Part shown: positions 47,778 to 56,110 of the stretch, piece by piece
Layout of the letters: each line of letters starts with the position of its first letter
Numbering within the stretch: position 1 is the stretch's first letter
From: Modicisalibacter coralii
GTDB lineage: Bacteria > Pseudomonadota > Gammaproteobacteria > Pseudomonadales > Halomonadaceae
DNA length: 64,000 bases
Reading direction: 5' to 3'
NCBI RefSeq assembly: GCF_004117855.1
Contig: NZ_QWBW01000007.1
Location: forward strand, 124,517 to 188,516
Position numbers and translations under genes: made by a program
The notes under the pieces: model-generated
The model's database searches: none
What the model was told of the DNA's origin: nothing
What the model saw: only the letters and a program-made list of their open reading frames with translations

Positions 47778-49040
47778 ATGAAACGATCACAGATCAAGCG
47801 GCGGCCGCTGGCCGACACCGTGCTGGCTTCGCTTGAGCCGGAGAACACCGACTACCGTGAGTTGGACGGCAACGGCCTCTACTTCCGGGTGCGCAAGAAT
47901 GGCTCCAAGTCCTGGAACCTCCGCTATAAGCGCCCGAACGGCAAGTGGGCCTGGCTCGGGCTGGGCGGATTCCCGGCCGTCTCGGGGAAGGCTGCGCGGA
48001 AGGAAGCTCAGCGACTGAGCGGTATGGCCGCCGATGGCATCGACCTGGCGGTGTACAGGCAGGGTCTACAAGAGCAGCACCTTTTCGAGGCGGCCGCCGA
48101 GGACTGGTACCAGGCGAAGCTGGCCGCCGGCCGGGCCTACGGCACGACTCGGCAGATGCGTCTCTATCTGGACAGCGACATCCTTCCAGCGATCGGCAAG
48201 AAGGCACTCGGCGCGGTGACCCGGGCCGACTGCACGAAGATCCAGGAAGGCCTGGAGAAACGCGGAGCGCACAACGTCGCGAAGAAGACCCGCTCGTGGA
48301 TCAATCAGATCTTCTCGCGCGCGATCGCCCAGGGTAAGTGCGACCTCAATCCGGCTTCCGAGTTGCGCCACATCGCCGCCGAGGCACCGAAGACGACCCA
48401 CTACCCTCACCTGCTCGAGCCCGACCTCCCCAAGTTCATCCAGGCGTTGCGCGGATCCAACAGTCGGGTCATCTCCCGCATCGCTGTCTGGATGGTCCTG
48501 CGCACCGCGTCGCGACCGGGCATGGTCCGCCTCGCCGAGTGGTCGGAATTCGACCTCGATGAAGCGCTGTGGTCCATCCCCGCCGAGAAGATGAAGATGC
48601 GGCGTGACCATCTGGTGCCGCTCTCAAGCCAGAACGTGGAGGACTTGCGCCAGTTGCACGAGATCACCGGCCGTTGCCGATGGGTATTCCCCGGCAACGG
48701 GCCGAAGAATCCGACGCTGAGCGAGAACACCATCAACAAGGTGATCGCTATGGTCGGGTACAAGGGAAAGCTCGTCGGCCACGGTTCACGCCACACCGCG
48801 TCGACGCTCTTGCGTGAGCATGGCTGGCACCGAGACCTCGTCGAGGCCCAGCTGGCTCACAAGGAACACGGCGTCGCCGGGGTCTACAACCAAGCCTCCT
48901 ACCTTGGGAAGCGTCGGAAGATGATGCAGTGGTACAGCGACTACCTCGATGCACTTGAGCAAGGCATGGTCTCTGAAAAGAGTGAGTGGTTTGCGAATAA
49001 AGTGATTGGTCTTGCTCTATCGCACGACACCGTCTCCTAG
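47778..49040 (+). CDS. P4-type tyrosine integrase
   Basis: Site-specific recombinase of 420 residues. N-terminal DUF4102-type arm-binding domain (YRELDGNGLYFRVRKNGSKSW, LGLGGFPAVSGKAARKEA), SAM-like core-binding domain (about 100-185) and C-terminal catalytic domain with Arg R246, H335-x-x-R338, H361 and the probable nucleophile Y370 (GVYNQASYLGKRRKMMQW). It sits just downstream of tRNA-Leu in the same direction, the usual place for this class. Confidence 0.93.
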   Translation: MKRSQIKRRPLADTVLASLEPENTDYRELDGNGLYFRVRKNGSKSWNLRYKRPNGKWAWLGLGGFPAVSGKAARKEAQRLSGMAADGIDLAVYRQGLQEQHLFEAAAEDWYQAKLAAGRAYGTTRQMRLYLDSDILPAIGKKALGAVTRADCTKIQEGLEKRGAHNVAKKTRSWINQIFSRAIAQGKCDLNPASELRHIAAEAPKTTHYPHLLEPDLPKFIQALRGSNSRVISRIAVWMVLRTASRPGMVRLAEWSEFDLDEALWSIPAEKMKMRRDHLVPLSSQNVEDLRQLHEITGRCRWVFPGNGPKNPTLSENTINKVIAMVGYKGKLVGHGSRHTASTLLREHGWHRDLVEAQLAHKEHGVAGVYNQASYLGKRRKMMQWYSDYLDALEQGMVSEKSEWFANKVIGLALSHDTVS

Positions 49041-49125
49041 AAAGGCGAGCTATCTCGAGTGCGCCCAAGACTAGAACCAAGGAATTCTTCTACGACCCCT
49101 AGACTCAGAAAACTCGTGAGAAACT

Positions 49126-49653
49126 ATGGATTTTCTAAAGACAATTCTAGCTGTATTGGTTAGCTCTTACTTAACCATGATGTTTGCAATGACTCGTTTC
49201 CGAAGTGAGCGCATATGGGAACGAAGGGCAGACGCGTACTCCAAAACAATACGATGTCTACACCGCCACAAAGACTATGCCGAAAATTATATAGATCATT
49301 TATCTGAGCACCAGAGTGACTATTTAGACGGCAAAATCCGAAAACTATCTCTCCAAAGCCAAAAGGCTACTAGCGAAACCAGGGAAGCCCTAGAAATCAA
49401 TTACTTCTTTTTAAGCTCCGACGCAATCAGCGTTATCAATAAATTCTTGGCCGGCCCCAACTTTCCTCCGGGGTACGAAGAATATATGGATCAAGAAGAG
49501 ATTGCCACGCAGTACCTAGAACTAGCAGAAGAAAGCATAAGCAACCTACACACAATTGCTCGTCGCGAGCTTGGTGATAAAGAACCAATTTTTAGCAAGA
49601 TTATAAGGCATAGCAGCATTATCAAGGCAAAGATCACACGTGGATTGAAATAA
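49126..49653 (+). CDS. AT-rich single-pass membrane protein of unknown function
   Basis: 175 residues: one N-terminal membrane segment (about 5-24), then a long charged, helix-rich cytoplasmic domain. Base composition is far lower in GC than its neighbours and codons end in A/T, so it came from a different source: a prophage cargo gene (moron). No motif recognised. The position next to the integrase is one where phage exclusion or toxin genes are often found, but nothing in the sequence proves that. The 262 bases after it hold no evident gene. Confidence 0.6.
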   Translation: MDFLKTILAVLVSSYLTMMFAMTRFRSERIWERRADAYSKTIRCLHRHKDYAENYIDHLSEHQSDYLDGKIRKLSLQSQKATSETREALEINYFFLSSDAISVINKFLAGPNFPPGYEEYMDQEEIATQYLELAEESISNLHTIARRELGDKEPIFSKIIRHSSIIKAKITRGLK

Positions 49654-49915
49654 ACAGCGCTGTTCATCTTCTGATGCGCATCGCTTTCATGCAATTCCAC
49701 ACTATTACTCAAATTCAGCCACGCCTATCCGGTCGCAACACTGCCAGTCTTGCGCCCTTGCTAAGCTAACCGGTTGTCACAGTTGAGAAAACCACTATTT
49801 CAGGGCGAGGCAGACACGACATATCCGACCCGCATGAAATCTGGCGCCACGCATAGGGTTTTACGGGTCCTGCGCTGGTACCATACCCGCCTTTTGCCTT
49901 GCCGAGCTGATACCC

Positions 49916-50800
49916 ATGCGCCTACCTCTGATCGCCGCCCTCCTGATTGCCACCACCCTACCCGCTCTCGGTGGCCCGCCCTCGTCGTTCTCCGCCGCCA
50001 AGCGCATCGCAGAGGAGCAGATCTACTTCGATCAAAGCTCCAGCTTCTACTGCGGCTGCACGTTCGACTTCGAAGCCGGCCCCGATCTGTCCAGTTGCGG
50101 GTACCAGGTCCGCAAGCAGCCGAGGCGCGCCAGCCGCATCGAGTGGGAACACGTCATGCCGGCATACGATTTCGGGCGCCAGCGCCAGTGCTGGCAGGAC
50201 GGCGGGCGTCGGAACTGCCGATCGACGGATCCAATCTTCCGCCAGGCAGAAGCCGACTTGGTCAACCTGGTACCGAGTGTCGGTGAGGTGAATGGGGATC
50301 GATCGAACATGCGGTATGGAATGGTGGCCAGCGCCGATGCATTCCAGTATGGCCAGTGCCAGGCCAAGGTCAGTTTCGATGAGCGCACCTTCGAACCACC
50401 GGCGGCCGTGCGCGGCGACGTGGCTCGGACGTACTGGTACATGCGTGACACATACGGCATAACCATCAGCAGACAACAGCAGAAGCTTTTCAAGGCTTGG
50501 GCCAAGCAGGATCCAGTAGACGAATGGGAGCTGCTGCGAAACCAGCGCATCGCGGCCATCCAGGGCGCCGGCAACCCTCACGTGACGGGCGATACCTCGG
50601 CGCCGGCCATCCCGCCAGCACCTGTAAAGCGCCGCGATCCTATCTTCGAGACCGCGAGGGATTCGTATAGCTGCGCAACCCGCAAAACCTGCGGCGCGAT
50701 GAGTTCGTGCGACGAGGCGCTCTATCACTTGCAGCAGTGCGGGAACGGTCGCCTCGATGGTGATGGCGACGGCACGCCCTGCGAATCGATCTGCCGTTGA
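49916..50800 (+). CDS. secreted endonuclease I with Excalibur-like C-terminus
   Basis: 294 residues: signal peptide (1-20), then an EndA/endonuclease I domain: FYCGCTFDF, RIEWEHVMPAYDFGRQRQCW (catalytic His in the EWEHVMPA motif), DLVNLVPSVGEVNGDRSNMRYG and the Arg/Asn metal site. Residues about 250-294 add a Cys-rich Excalibur-like repeat with an acidic calcium loop (LDGDGDGTPCESIC). Periplasmic or secreted DNase. It is GC-rich like the host. Unusual cargo for a prophage; it could degrade competing DNA or scavenge nucleotides. Confidence 0.88.
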   Translation: MRLPLIAALLIATTLPALGGPPSSFSAAKRIAEEQIYFDQSSSFYCGCTFDFEAGPDLSSCGYQVRKQPRRASRIEWEHVMPAYDFGRQRQCWQDGGRRNCRSTDPIFRQAEADLVNLVPSVGEVNGDRSNMRYGMVASADAFQYGQCQAKVSFDERTFEPPAAVRGDVARTYWYMRDTYGITISRQQQKLFKAWAKQDPVDEWELLRNQRIAAIQGAGNPHVTGDTSAPAIPPAPVKRRDPIFETARDSYSCATRKTCGAMSSCDEALYHLQQCGNGRLDGDGDGTPCESICR

Positions 50801-50840
50801 ACCTGTATTAGCATTTGCCTCTCGCTGGCTTGTTTGCTGA

Positions 50841-50860
50841 TACTGTATAAATACACAGTA
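50841..50860 (+). promoter_or_regulatory. LexA (SOS) box of the DUF1654-umuDC operon
   Basis: TACTGTATAAATACACAGTA contains CTGT-N8-ACAG exactly, 24 bases before the first ATG of the operon. A textbook LexA operator, so the three genes should be induced by DNA damage. Confidence 0.92.
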
Positions 50861-50883
50861 TCTAGCGAACGGGGAACGTCACC

Positions 50884-51111
50884 ATGTCCAATACCAGCTA
50901 CGAGCGCCTGGGCCACCGCATCCAGCGCGCCGTGACCTCACCCGCCGCGGTGAGCCGGCGGCAAATCACTCTCGAGCGCCAGCCCGATGAATCCCAGGAA
51001 GATTGGGATCAGATACTCGACGAGATCGACACGAACGAGCACGTGGCCGTCACTCGTATAGACGACGATACAGCGAGCCTCCGCTGGAACCCGGCGGAGA
51101 GCGGAGCATGA
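50884..51111 (+). CDS. DUF1654 family protein
   Basis: 75 residues. SYERLGHRIQRAVTSPAAVSRRQ followed by RQPDESQEDWDQILDEIDTNEHV closely follows the DUF1654 pattern of LexA-controlled small proteins known from Pseudomonas pyocin and phage regions. Function unknown. First gene of the SOS operon, overlapping umuD by four bases (ATGA). Confidence 0.85.
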   Translation: MSNTSYERLGHRIQRAVTSPAAVSRRQITLERQPDESQEDWDQILDEIDTNEHVAVTRIDDDTASLRWNPAESGA

Positions 51112-51554
51112 TTCATCTCGACGTTATCGGCCGGGTCGACGAGACCGCCGTCCCTCGCCTGCTACCGCTCGCTGCCGACGCCGTTCGTGCGGGTTTCCCG
51201 TCGCCGGCAGACGACTACATCGAGACCGAGCTCGATCTCGTCGAGCACCTGGTGCAACACCCCAGTAGCACGTTCTATGTGCGAGCCAAGGGGGACTCGA
51301 TGGTGCGCGACGGGATCTACGACGGCGATTTGCTGATCGTCGATCGCTCGCTCGAGCCCCGGGACGGAGATGTGTTGGTCATCGCCGTCGACGGTGAGCT
51401 GACGTGCAAGCGGCTCGGCACGATCGGCAATCGCCCCTACCTGATCCCCGGCAACCCAAATTACCAGGCTATCCCGCTGACAGGGTCTGAATGCCATTAC
51501 TGGGGGGTCGTCACTCACAACGTCCACGCACTGCGCCGCGGGGTAGGCCGATGA
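51108..51554 (+). CDS. umuD: UmuD-like translesion polymerase subunit (self-cleaving)
   Basis: 148 residues. The autocleavage site lies in [11 protein letters not shown] (A28-G29). Catalytic Ser is S64 ([10 protein letters not shown]) and Lys is K101 (ELTCKRLG). RecA-stimulated cleavage would give active UmuD'. Coupled to DUF1654 upstream and umuC downstream by ATGA overlaps. Shorter N-terminus than LexA, without an HTH. Confidence 0.93.
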   Translation: MIHLDVIGRVDETAVPRLLPLAADAVRAGFPSPADDYIETELDLVEHLVQHPSSTFYVRAKGDSMVRDGIYDGDLLIVDRSLEPRDGDVLVIAVDGELTCKRLGTIGNRPYLIPGNPNYQAIPLTGSECHYWGVVTHNVHALRRGVGR

Positions 51555-52834
51555 GCATCATCGGGCTGGTCGACTGCAACAACTTCTACGTGAGCTGCGA
51601 GCGCGTCTTCGACCCACGCCTCGAGGAACGCCCGGTCGGGGTATTGAGCAACAACGACGGCTGCGTGGTCGCGCGATCGCAGGAGATCAAAGACCTGGGC
51701 GTGGCGATGGGCACACCGGCCTTCCAGATCCCGCACCACGTGCGCCGACAATGCATCCTGCTGAGCAGCAACTACACGCTGTACGGCGACATGAGCCGCC
51801 GGGTCGTCGCCACCCTTCGCGATTTCACACCGGACGTCGAGGTCTACTCAATCGATGAGTCATTCCTGGGATTCGACGGCTTCGACTTGGACGGCCTGGA
51901 GGACCACTGTCAGAAGCTGCGCTACACCGTCCGGCGCAACACCGGCATCCCGGTGAGCGTCGGCCTGTCGACCTCCCGTACTCTCGCGAAAGTCGCCAAC
52001 AGGATTGCGAAAAAGCAGGCCGTCTACGAGGGCGTCTGTCTGTTGGAGCCCGACGCCACGGTCACGCGTCACTTACTTGAGCGCATGCCAGTCACCGATC
52101 TCTGGGGCGTCGCCGCGCGCACCGCGATCCGGCTCGGCGAGCTGGGCATCCGCTCAGCGTGGGATCTGCGCCAGGCCAACCCCAAGCGGATCCGGAAGCA
52201 TTTCAACGTGGTCATGGAACGCACGGTGTGGGAACTGCGCGGCGTCGACTGCATCGAGCTCGACGATATGAGCAAGCCCAAGGACAACATCATGACCTCA
52301 CGGAGCTTCGGGCGGCTCACCGGCGACAAGGCCGATCTGCGAGAGGCGATCCGCGTCCACGCCAGCCGCGGCGCTGAGAAGCTGCGGCGCCAGGGCAGCG
52401 TCGCCCGGGCCATGATGGTGTTCCTGAAGACGAACAGGCACCGCGAGGACCTGCCGCAGTACAACCCGAGTCTGGTCGTGCCGCTGCCTCGCCCCACCGA
52501 CGACAGCCGAATCATCGTGGCCACGGCCCTGCGCGCGCTCGATGCCATGTACCGCCGCGGGTATCTCTACATGAAAGGCGGGGTGATGATGCTGGACTTG
52601 GCGGACAAGGCGACGCTGCAGCACGACCTGTTCGACGATCCGCAGAGCGACGCCGAACGAGCGCGCAACGAGCGGCTGATGAGCGTCATCGACAAGATCA
52701 ACCGCGAGCACGGCCGGGATGCGGTGAGCGTGGGGAAACCACGGGCGGGGAATGCATGGGCGCTGCGCTGCCAGCATCGGACGCCGCGCTATACCACCCG
52801 GTGGGATGAACTGCCAATCGCCATGCTGCGGTGA
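51551..52834 (+). CDS. umuC: UmuC-like DNA polymerase V catalytic subunit
   Basis: 427-residue Y-family polymerase. Catalytic blocks: [33 protein letters not shown], and the acidic [11 protein letters not shown]; helix-hairpin-helix region [20 protein letters not shown]-terminal DUF4113 ([17 protein letters not shown]). With UmuD it makes an error-prone polymerase induced by SOS. Carried on the prophage; a chromosomal copy may exist elsewhere. Confidence 0.95.
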   Translation: MSIIGLVDCNNFYVSCERVFDPRLEERPVGVLSNNDGCVVARSQEIKDLGVAMGTPAFQIPHHVRRQCILLSSNYTLYGDMSRRVVATLRDFTPDVEVYSIDESFLGFDGFDLDGLEDHCQKLRYTVRRNTGIPVSVGLSTSRTLAKVANRIAKKQAVYEGVCLLEPDATVTRHLLERMPVTDLWGVAARTAIRLGELGIRSAWDLRQANPKRIRKHFNVVMERTVWELRGVDCIELDDMSKPKDNIMTSRSFGRLTGDKADLREAIRVHASRGAEKLRRQGSVARAMMVFLKTNRHREDLPQYNPSLVVPLPRPTDDSRIIVATALRALDAMYRRGYLYMKGGVMMLDLADKATLQHDLFDDPQSDAERARNERLMSVIDKINREHGRDAVSVGKPRAGNAWALRCQHRTPRYTTRWDELPIAMLR

Positions 52835-53317
52835 TCAGTAGAGGACTTTGCTGACCTGGTTCAAACAGATCCGAGCCGCGTGATCAGGGTTTCGCCAGAC
52901 CAGTCGCCGACAGATGCCATCGCGATCGACGTGGAAAGGGACACCGTAGACCAACCTCGCCTCGGCTTCTGACATTCCCTTGGTGATGCGACCACCGATG
53001 ACTGCCCTGTTGATGCGATTCTCACGGGCGCGAGTCGCCTTCACGGCGGGCATGTTCTCGATGGCCTGATTCAGAGAATGTGCTCGGTAACGACCCAACT
53101 GCGTGAGAGGGTCGGCATTGTCCGGCTCCCCGCCGAGGATGGTGAGGCCGCCGATCTCGACGGGTTTTCTGGAGTCGCCACATGGGGCGTCCTGGAATAC
53201 TGTCGTCCCGTTGATGGAGCAGCGATAGACATCGGCCGCCTGTGCCGGCAGCACTGCCGCCAGCGCCGCCGTCGCGACCATCCCCGCCAATGCCCCCGCA
53301 ATGAGCCACCGCCGCAT
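52835..53317 (-). CDS. exported DUF4124-like small protein
   Basis: 160 residues with a signal peptide (1-27, ending PAQA-A), then the DUF4124-type start DVYRCSINGTTVFQDAPCG. The C-terminal part holds GMSEAEARLVYGVPFHVDRDGICRRLVW, which recalls SmpA/OmlA-like 'turn and strand' text. Strong GGGAGG before the ATG at 53317. Convergent with umuC. Role unknown; periplasmic. Confidence 0.7.
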   Translation of the reverse strand: MRRWLIAGALAGMVATAALAAVLPAQAADVYRCSINGTTVFQDAPCGDSRKPVEIGGLTILGGEPDNADPLTQLGRYRAHSLNQAIENMPAVKATRARENRINRAVIGGRITKGMSEAEARLVYGVPFHVDRDGICRRLVWRNPDHAARICLNQVSKVLY

Positions 53318-53424
53318 CTCGGCCTCCCACGATGAGAATTGATGGCGTCCTTGCCAGGGGATCCGTCCCCGATCCTGAACATAATGCATGTCATTTGACT
53401 GTAACCGGGGACGCCACAGGCGGC

Positions 53425-53452
53425 TGTAAGCCAGGGCTTACATGGCTGTAAG
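53425..53452. promoter_or_regulatory. repeated TGTAAG operator-like motif
   Basis: TGTAAG (53425-53430), CTTACA (53437-53442) and TGTAAG (53447-53452) give one inverted repeat with a 6-base spacer and a third half-site. GTTAC repeats follow to 53470. It lies about 110 bases upstream of the minus-strand DUF4124-like gene. Together with the fragment below it fills the 328-base gap; likely a phage or host repressor site. Confidence 0.45.
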
Positions 53453-53476
53453 ATAGTTACTTTACGTTACCAATCC

Positions 53477-53644
53477 TCAGGCAGGATTGACGAGCGTCTC
53501 GTCATCGTTGCGCACGTTGCCGACCCGGCGATCGACAGACCAGTGTGTCAGCGCATCGGCAGGCAGGTTCCCGACGGCGCCACGGGCGGGCTCGGTGATG
53601 ATCGCACACCTTGGATAGCCTTCGGGGAGCGATTGAGCGACCAC
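53477..53644 (-). pseudogene. possible GC-rich gene fragment of 55 codons
   Basis: From GTG at 53644 to TGA at 53477 a GC-rich frame encodes 55 residues (…GYPRCAIITEPARGAVGNLP…). No ribosome site is visible, and the composition changes abruptly to AT-rich at its upstream edge, where another gene ends. It reads like the 3' end of a gene cut off by insertion of the AT-rich cargo. No family recognised. Confidence 0.3.
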
Positions 53645-53645
53645 G

Positions 53646-54056
53646 CTACAAAATGAGGAAAGATGCAGCAAGGAATATACCTAAAATGTACAGAACTCCT
53701 CCAATCGCGGAAAGACGCTTGGCGCGTCTAATCACCTCGAAGTACCTTTCAATAATAGCTTCTGGATACTTCAGGTCGTAGGATGTCATTTTTGGTATCA
53801 TCATATAAACCCCCATAATCATGGCGGTTAAAAAAAGTGCGACTGGAGTCAAGGCCCACAATGAAAAATCGCCATCCCCAGATGATTTTCTGATGTCTAG
53901 CAAGCTCAAGTATATCGGGATTGATGTCGAGGATATTAAAATAAGATATTTCACCAAGCTCTCTCTGGTTTCGACCGCCTTTTCTAGAATTGCTTTTGCA
54001 AAACTAACAATAATGTCATTCTGCACATCCTCCCTAACCCCGCTCCCCATTGCCAT
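53646..54056 (-). CDS. AT-rich multi-pass membrane protein of unknown function
   Basis: 136 residues with three hydrophobic segments (about 37-53, 67-88 and 115-135). A charged N-terminus (REDVQNDIIVSFAKAILEKAVETRESL) precedes the first helix. GGGGGAG stands before the ATG. Low GC, foreign codon use: a cargo gene like 49126-49653. Small three-helix proteins of this type include phage exclusion and SLATT-like effectors, but I see no diagnostic motif. Confidence 0.55.
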   Translation of the reverse strand: MAMGSGVREDVQNDIIVSFAKAILEKAVETRESLVKYLILISSTSIPIYLSLLDIRKSSGDGDFSLWALTPVALFLTAMIMGVYMMIPKMTSYDLKYPEAIIERYFEVIRRAKRLSAIGGVLYILGIFLAASFLIL

Positions 54057-54199
54057 GACTCCCCCTCACATCGGAAAAATAAAAAGATGCTTTTTTATAG
54101 TTATCTAACAGCAAGCATTTGGCGGTGTTGACAACTAAATCTTATTAGCATTCTGTCTCGAAAGCTTCTGCTAGAAACCACAATGATTATCTTAGATAA

Positions 54200-54340
54200 T
54201 TATCTCCGACTAGGTACGGGTAGCAATACGCCATCCTCGCACTTTGGACATGGGGCTGGACCCCTTGACCGTTTGAAAAGCATATCGCCTGTCAATAAGT
54301 AGGTGGTGTACCCGCAATGGGCGCATCTGTAGTAAGCCAT
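54200..54340 (-). CDS. 46-residue zinc-ribbon protein
   Basis: A short frame with a very strong ribosome site (GGAGGAGATC before the ATG) encoding two CxxC knuckles, CAHC (C6, C9) and CPKC (C31, C34), 21 residues apart, which should bind one zinc. Aromatic/basic residues between them (YTTYLLTGDMLFKRSRG) resemble small phage Com-like or rubredoxin-type ribbons. Function unknown. Between the AT-rich membrane gene and the end of the tail operon. Confidence 0.7.
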   Translation of the reverse strand: MAYYRCAHCGYTTYLLTGDMLFKRSRGPAPCPKCEDGVLLPVPSRR

Positions 54341-54408
54341 GATCTCCTCCCAAGATTCATAATCACCGATTCTTGGAGATGCTGTTTAACAAAAAATAGA
54401 CAAAAGAC

Positions 54409-54433
54409 AAAAAAACTGCGGGCTAAATTAGCC
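54409..54433 (-). terminator. terminator of the tail operon
   Basis: On the minus strand GGCTAA/TTAGCC (within 54421-54433) forms a hairpin followed, after CGCAG, by a run of seven T (54409-54415). It lies 65 bases past the last tail gene. The rest of 54341-54497 is AT-rich and shows no gene. Confidence 0.65.
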
Positions 54434-54497
54434 ACTCTATGGGTACTAGATTTTTAGTATTCATGGCTTTTTATTCAGACCCCATTATGGATATTAG

Positions 54498-55136
54498 TTA
54501 GTTTTCTAGGCTCTCCCACGTCACCGCCCGGGCCTCCTCGGGCGTCTCGGCGGCAGCGATCAGGTTCTCGCCCCGCTGCCGCCGGCCCATCAGCTCCAGC
54601 GCCTGCGAATACTGCTCTACCTTATTGAGCACTTTGGCGACCAGGTCGGCCATCGTCTCGCTGCCGTCCGGGCTGCGCCCAGCGAGAATGCCCGATAGCT
54701 TGGGCGTTGCCGGCGGATCGCCGCCGCTGCCGTCGTCGATCCACGCCTGGTAAGCCTTGGCCTCGGCTTCCTGGGCATTCCAGGTTTTTTGCTCGGTCTC
54801 CGGGTACCACTTGATCATCGGCTCGACGAGCGCGTTGTAATCGTCATTGAGCCTCGCCAGCGCCTCCTCGCGGGCCTGCTCGAGCTGCGCGGCACGCTCG
54901 GCGGCGGTGTAGTCGCGCACGTTCCACGCCTGCCGCCATACCCCGTCCGCCCCCTGCTCCAAGCCGGCAGGCTCAACGACATCGCCGGCCGGCGGCTCGC
55001 TCTCGACGACATACGCGCGGGGCGGGTCGAGCCGAGCCAGTGTCTCGGCGGGCGGATTGCGCGGCAGGGGCACGCCGGTGGACTGGCTGATCTGGCGCGG
55101 GGATTCGAGTTCGTGGGTTTCGGTGTTGATGATCAT
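54498..55136 (-). CDS. tail fibre assembly / phage tail-tip protein
   Basis: 212 residues, rich in Ala, Glu and Pro. The middle (RDYTAAERAAQLEQAREEALARLNDDYNALVEPMIKWYPETEQKTWNAQEAEA, in parts) is a long helical region like that in tail fibre assembly chaperones and DUF4376-type proteins. Last gene of the tail operon, overlapping the upstream gene by four bases. Specific function inferred from family look and place. Confidence 0.6.
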   Translation of the reverse strand: MIINTETHELESPRQISQSTGVPLPRNPPAETLARLDPPRAYVVESEPPAGDVVEPAGLEQGADGVWRQAWNVRDYTAAERAAQLEQAREEALARLNDDYNALVEPMIKWYPETEQKTWNAQEAEAKAYQAWIDDGSGGDPPATPKLSGILAGRSPDGSETMADLVAKVLNKVEQYSQALELMGRRQRGENLIAAAETPEEARAVTWESLEN

Positions 55137-56110
55137 TCGTAGTCGCCCCCAATGAAGCGGTGCACCCCTGATAGGAAACTGTATCCGCTATCTCCGGCGC
55201 TGACATCCCACTTGAGATTCAAATCAGAGTCGAACATCTTCAGCCCTGTATATGACGTCCAGTTTATCCAAATAAACAAATTGCCATCGCTATCAATCCG
55301 CGCGGTTGATGAAAGCGGATAGTTTGCAGGCATTGCAACAAGAGTGATTGTCGATAGGACGCTGAGCGATTGCCGGCTGAATTTTTCTAGGTATAGATTA
55401 TTACCACTTCTGTACATTGCATAAACATACTGGCCATCTTTAGACGCCAGTATGTATGATAATAAATTGTTTTTTTTAGGGAAGGCGGTGATTGCCATCG
55501 ATCCATTTCCCGTCGAAACATTCGCTGCGCTGCGCACCAATATTTCGCCGCCTAACGTCAAGGCAAACAGATAACCATTCTCAACGCAAATATCAAGAAA
55601 ATCATCGGAGTTTGAAAACGAGGATAGCTGATTATTGCTAAGGTCTCTTCTAAACAAACCCCCGCCCGTGTAGCTTACAAAATAAATACTGCTATAATAG
55701 CCGTCTACGATGTAGTTATAAGGTACTGAATTGTACTGACTGCCAGAATTGCTGGATGTTTCGAGCGTTAGATGGTAGCTGCCGGAACCGACGAAAAAAG
55801 CATATTGACCACCGCTCGAAAGACCAATTTTCTTGCCTGTATTATAGTAGGCGCTAGAAAAAGTCGGACCAGAATTGACCTGGCTAAAATCATCAACCCT
55901 TACCGTCTTAACCTTTCCGTCATTGTCAATTGTCTTTATCAACGACTGGCTTGAATCATAGACTACACCAGCGACCCCTCCACTTCCGATATATTTGCTG
56001 TACAGAATATCGCCATTCCTTTTGTCCAGCGCGTACAAGTTGCCGCTTTGATCAGACAGTATAATCCGCTTGGGCTTCCCGCTTCCTAAGCCCATCAGCA
56101 TCTCGATCAT
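55133..56110 (-). CDS. beta-propeller-like tail protein, low GC
   Basis: 325 residues dominated by short strands with Gly/Ser/Tyr turns and repeated PQQ/propeller-like units (SDQSGNLYALDKRNGDILY, YLFALTLGGEILVRSA, IDSDGNLFIWINW). No membrane segment or signal. The GC content is much lower than in the tail genes on both sides, so this receptor-binding-like part was probably acquired separately. ATGA overlaps on both sides keep it in the operon. Most likely a host-recognition or tail-tip decoration protein. Confidence 0.5.
   Translation of the reverse strand: MIEMLMGLGSGKPKRIILSDQSGNLYALDKRNGDILYSKYIGSGGVAGVVYDSSQSLIKTIDNDGKVKTVRVDDFSQVNSGPTFSSAYYNTGKKIGLSSGGQYAFFVGSGSYHLTLETSSNSGSQYNSVPYNYIVDGYYSSIYFVSYTGGGLFRRDLSNNQLSSFSNSDDFLDICVENGYLFALTLGGEILVRSAANVSTGNGSMAITAFPKKNNLLSYILASKDGQYVYAMYRSGNNLYLEKFSRQSLSVLSTITLVAMPANYPLSSTARIDSDGNLFIWINWTSYTGLKMFDSDLNLKWDVSAGDSGYSFLSGVHRFIGGDYE

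Noticed and set aside
49774-50286. Plus-strand frame overlapping the start of the endonuclease gene
   Set aside because: Arg/Pro-rich out-of-phase shadow of the endonuclease; no ribosome site.
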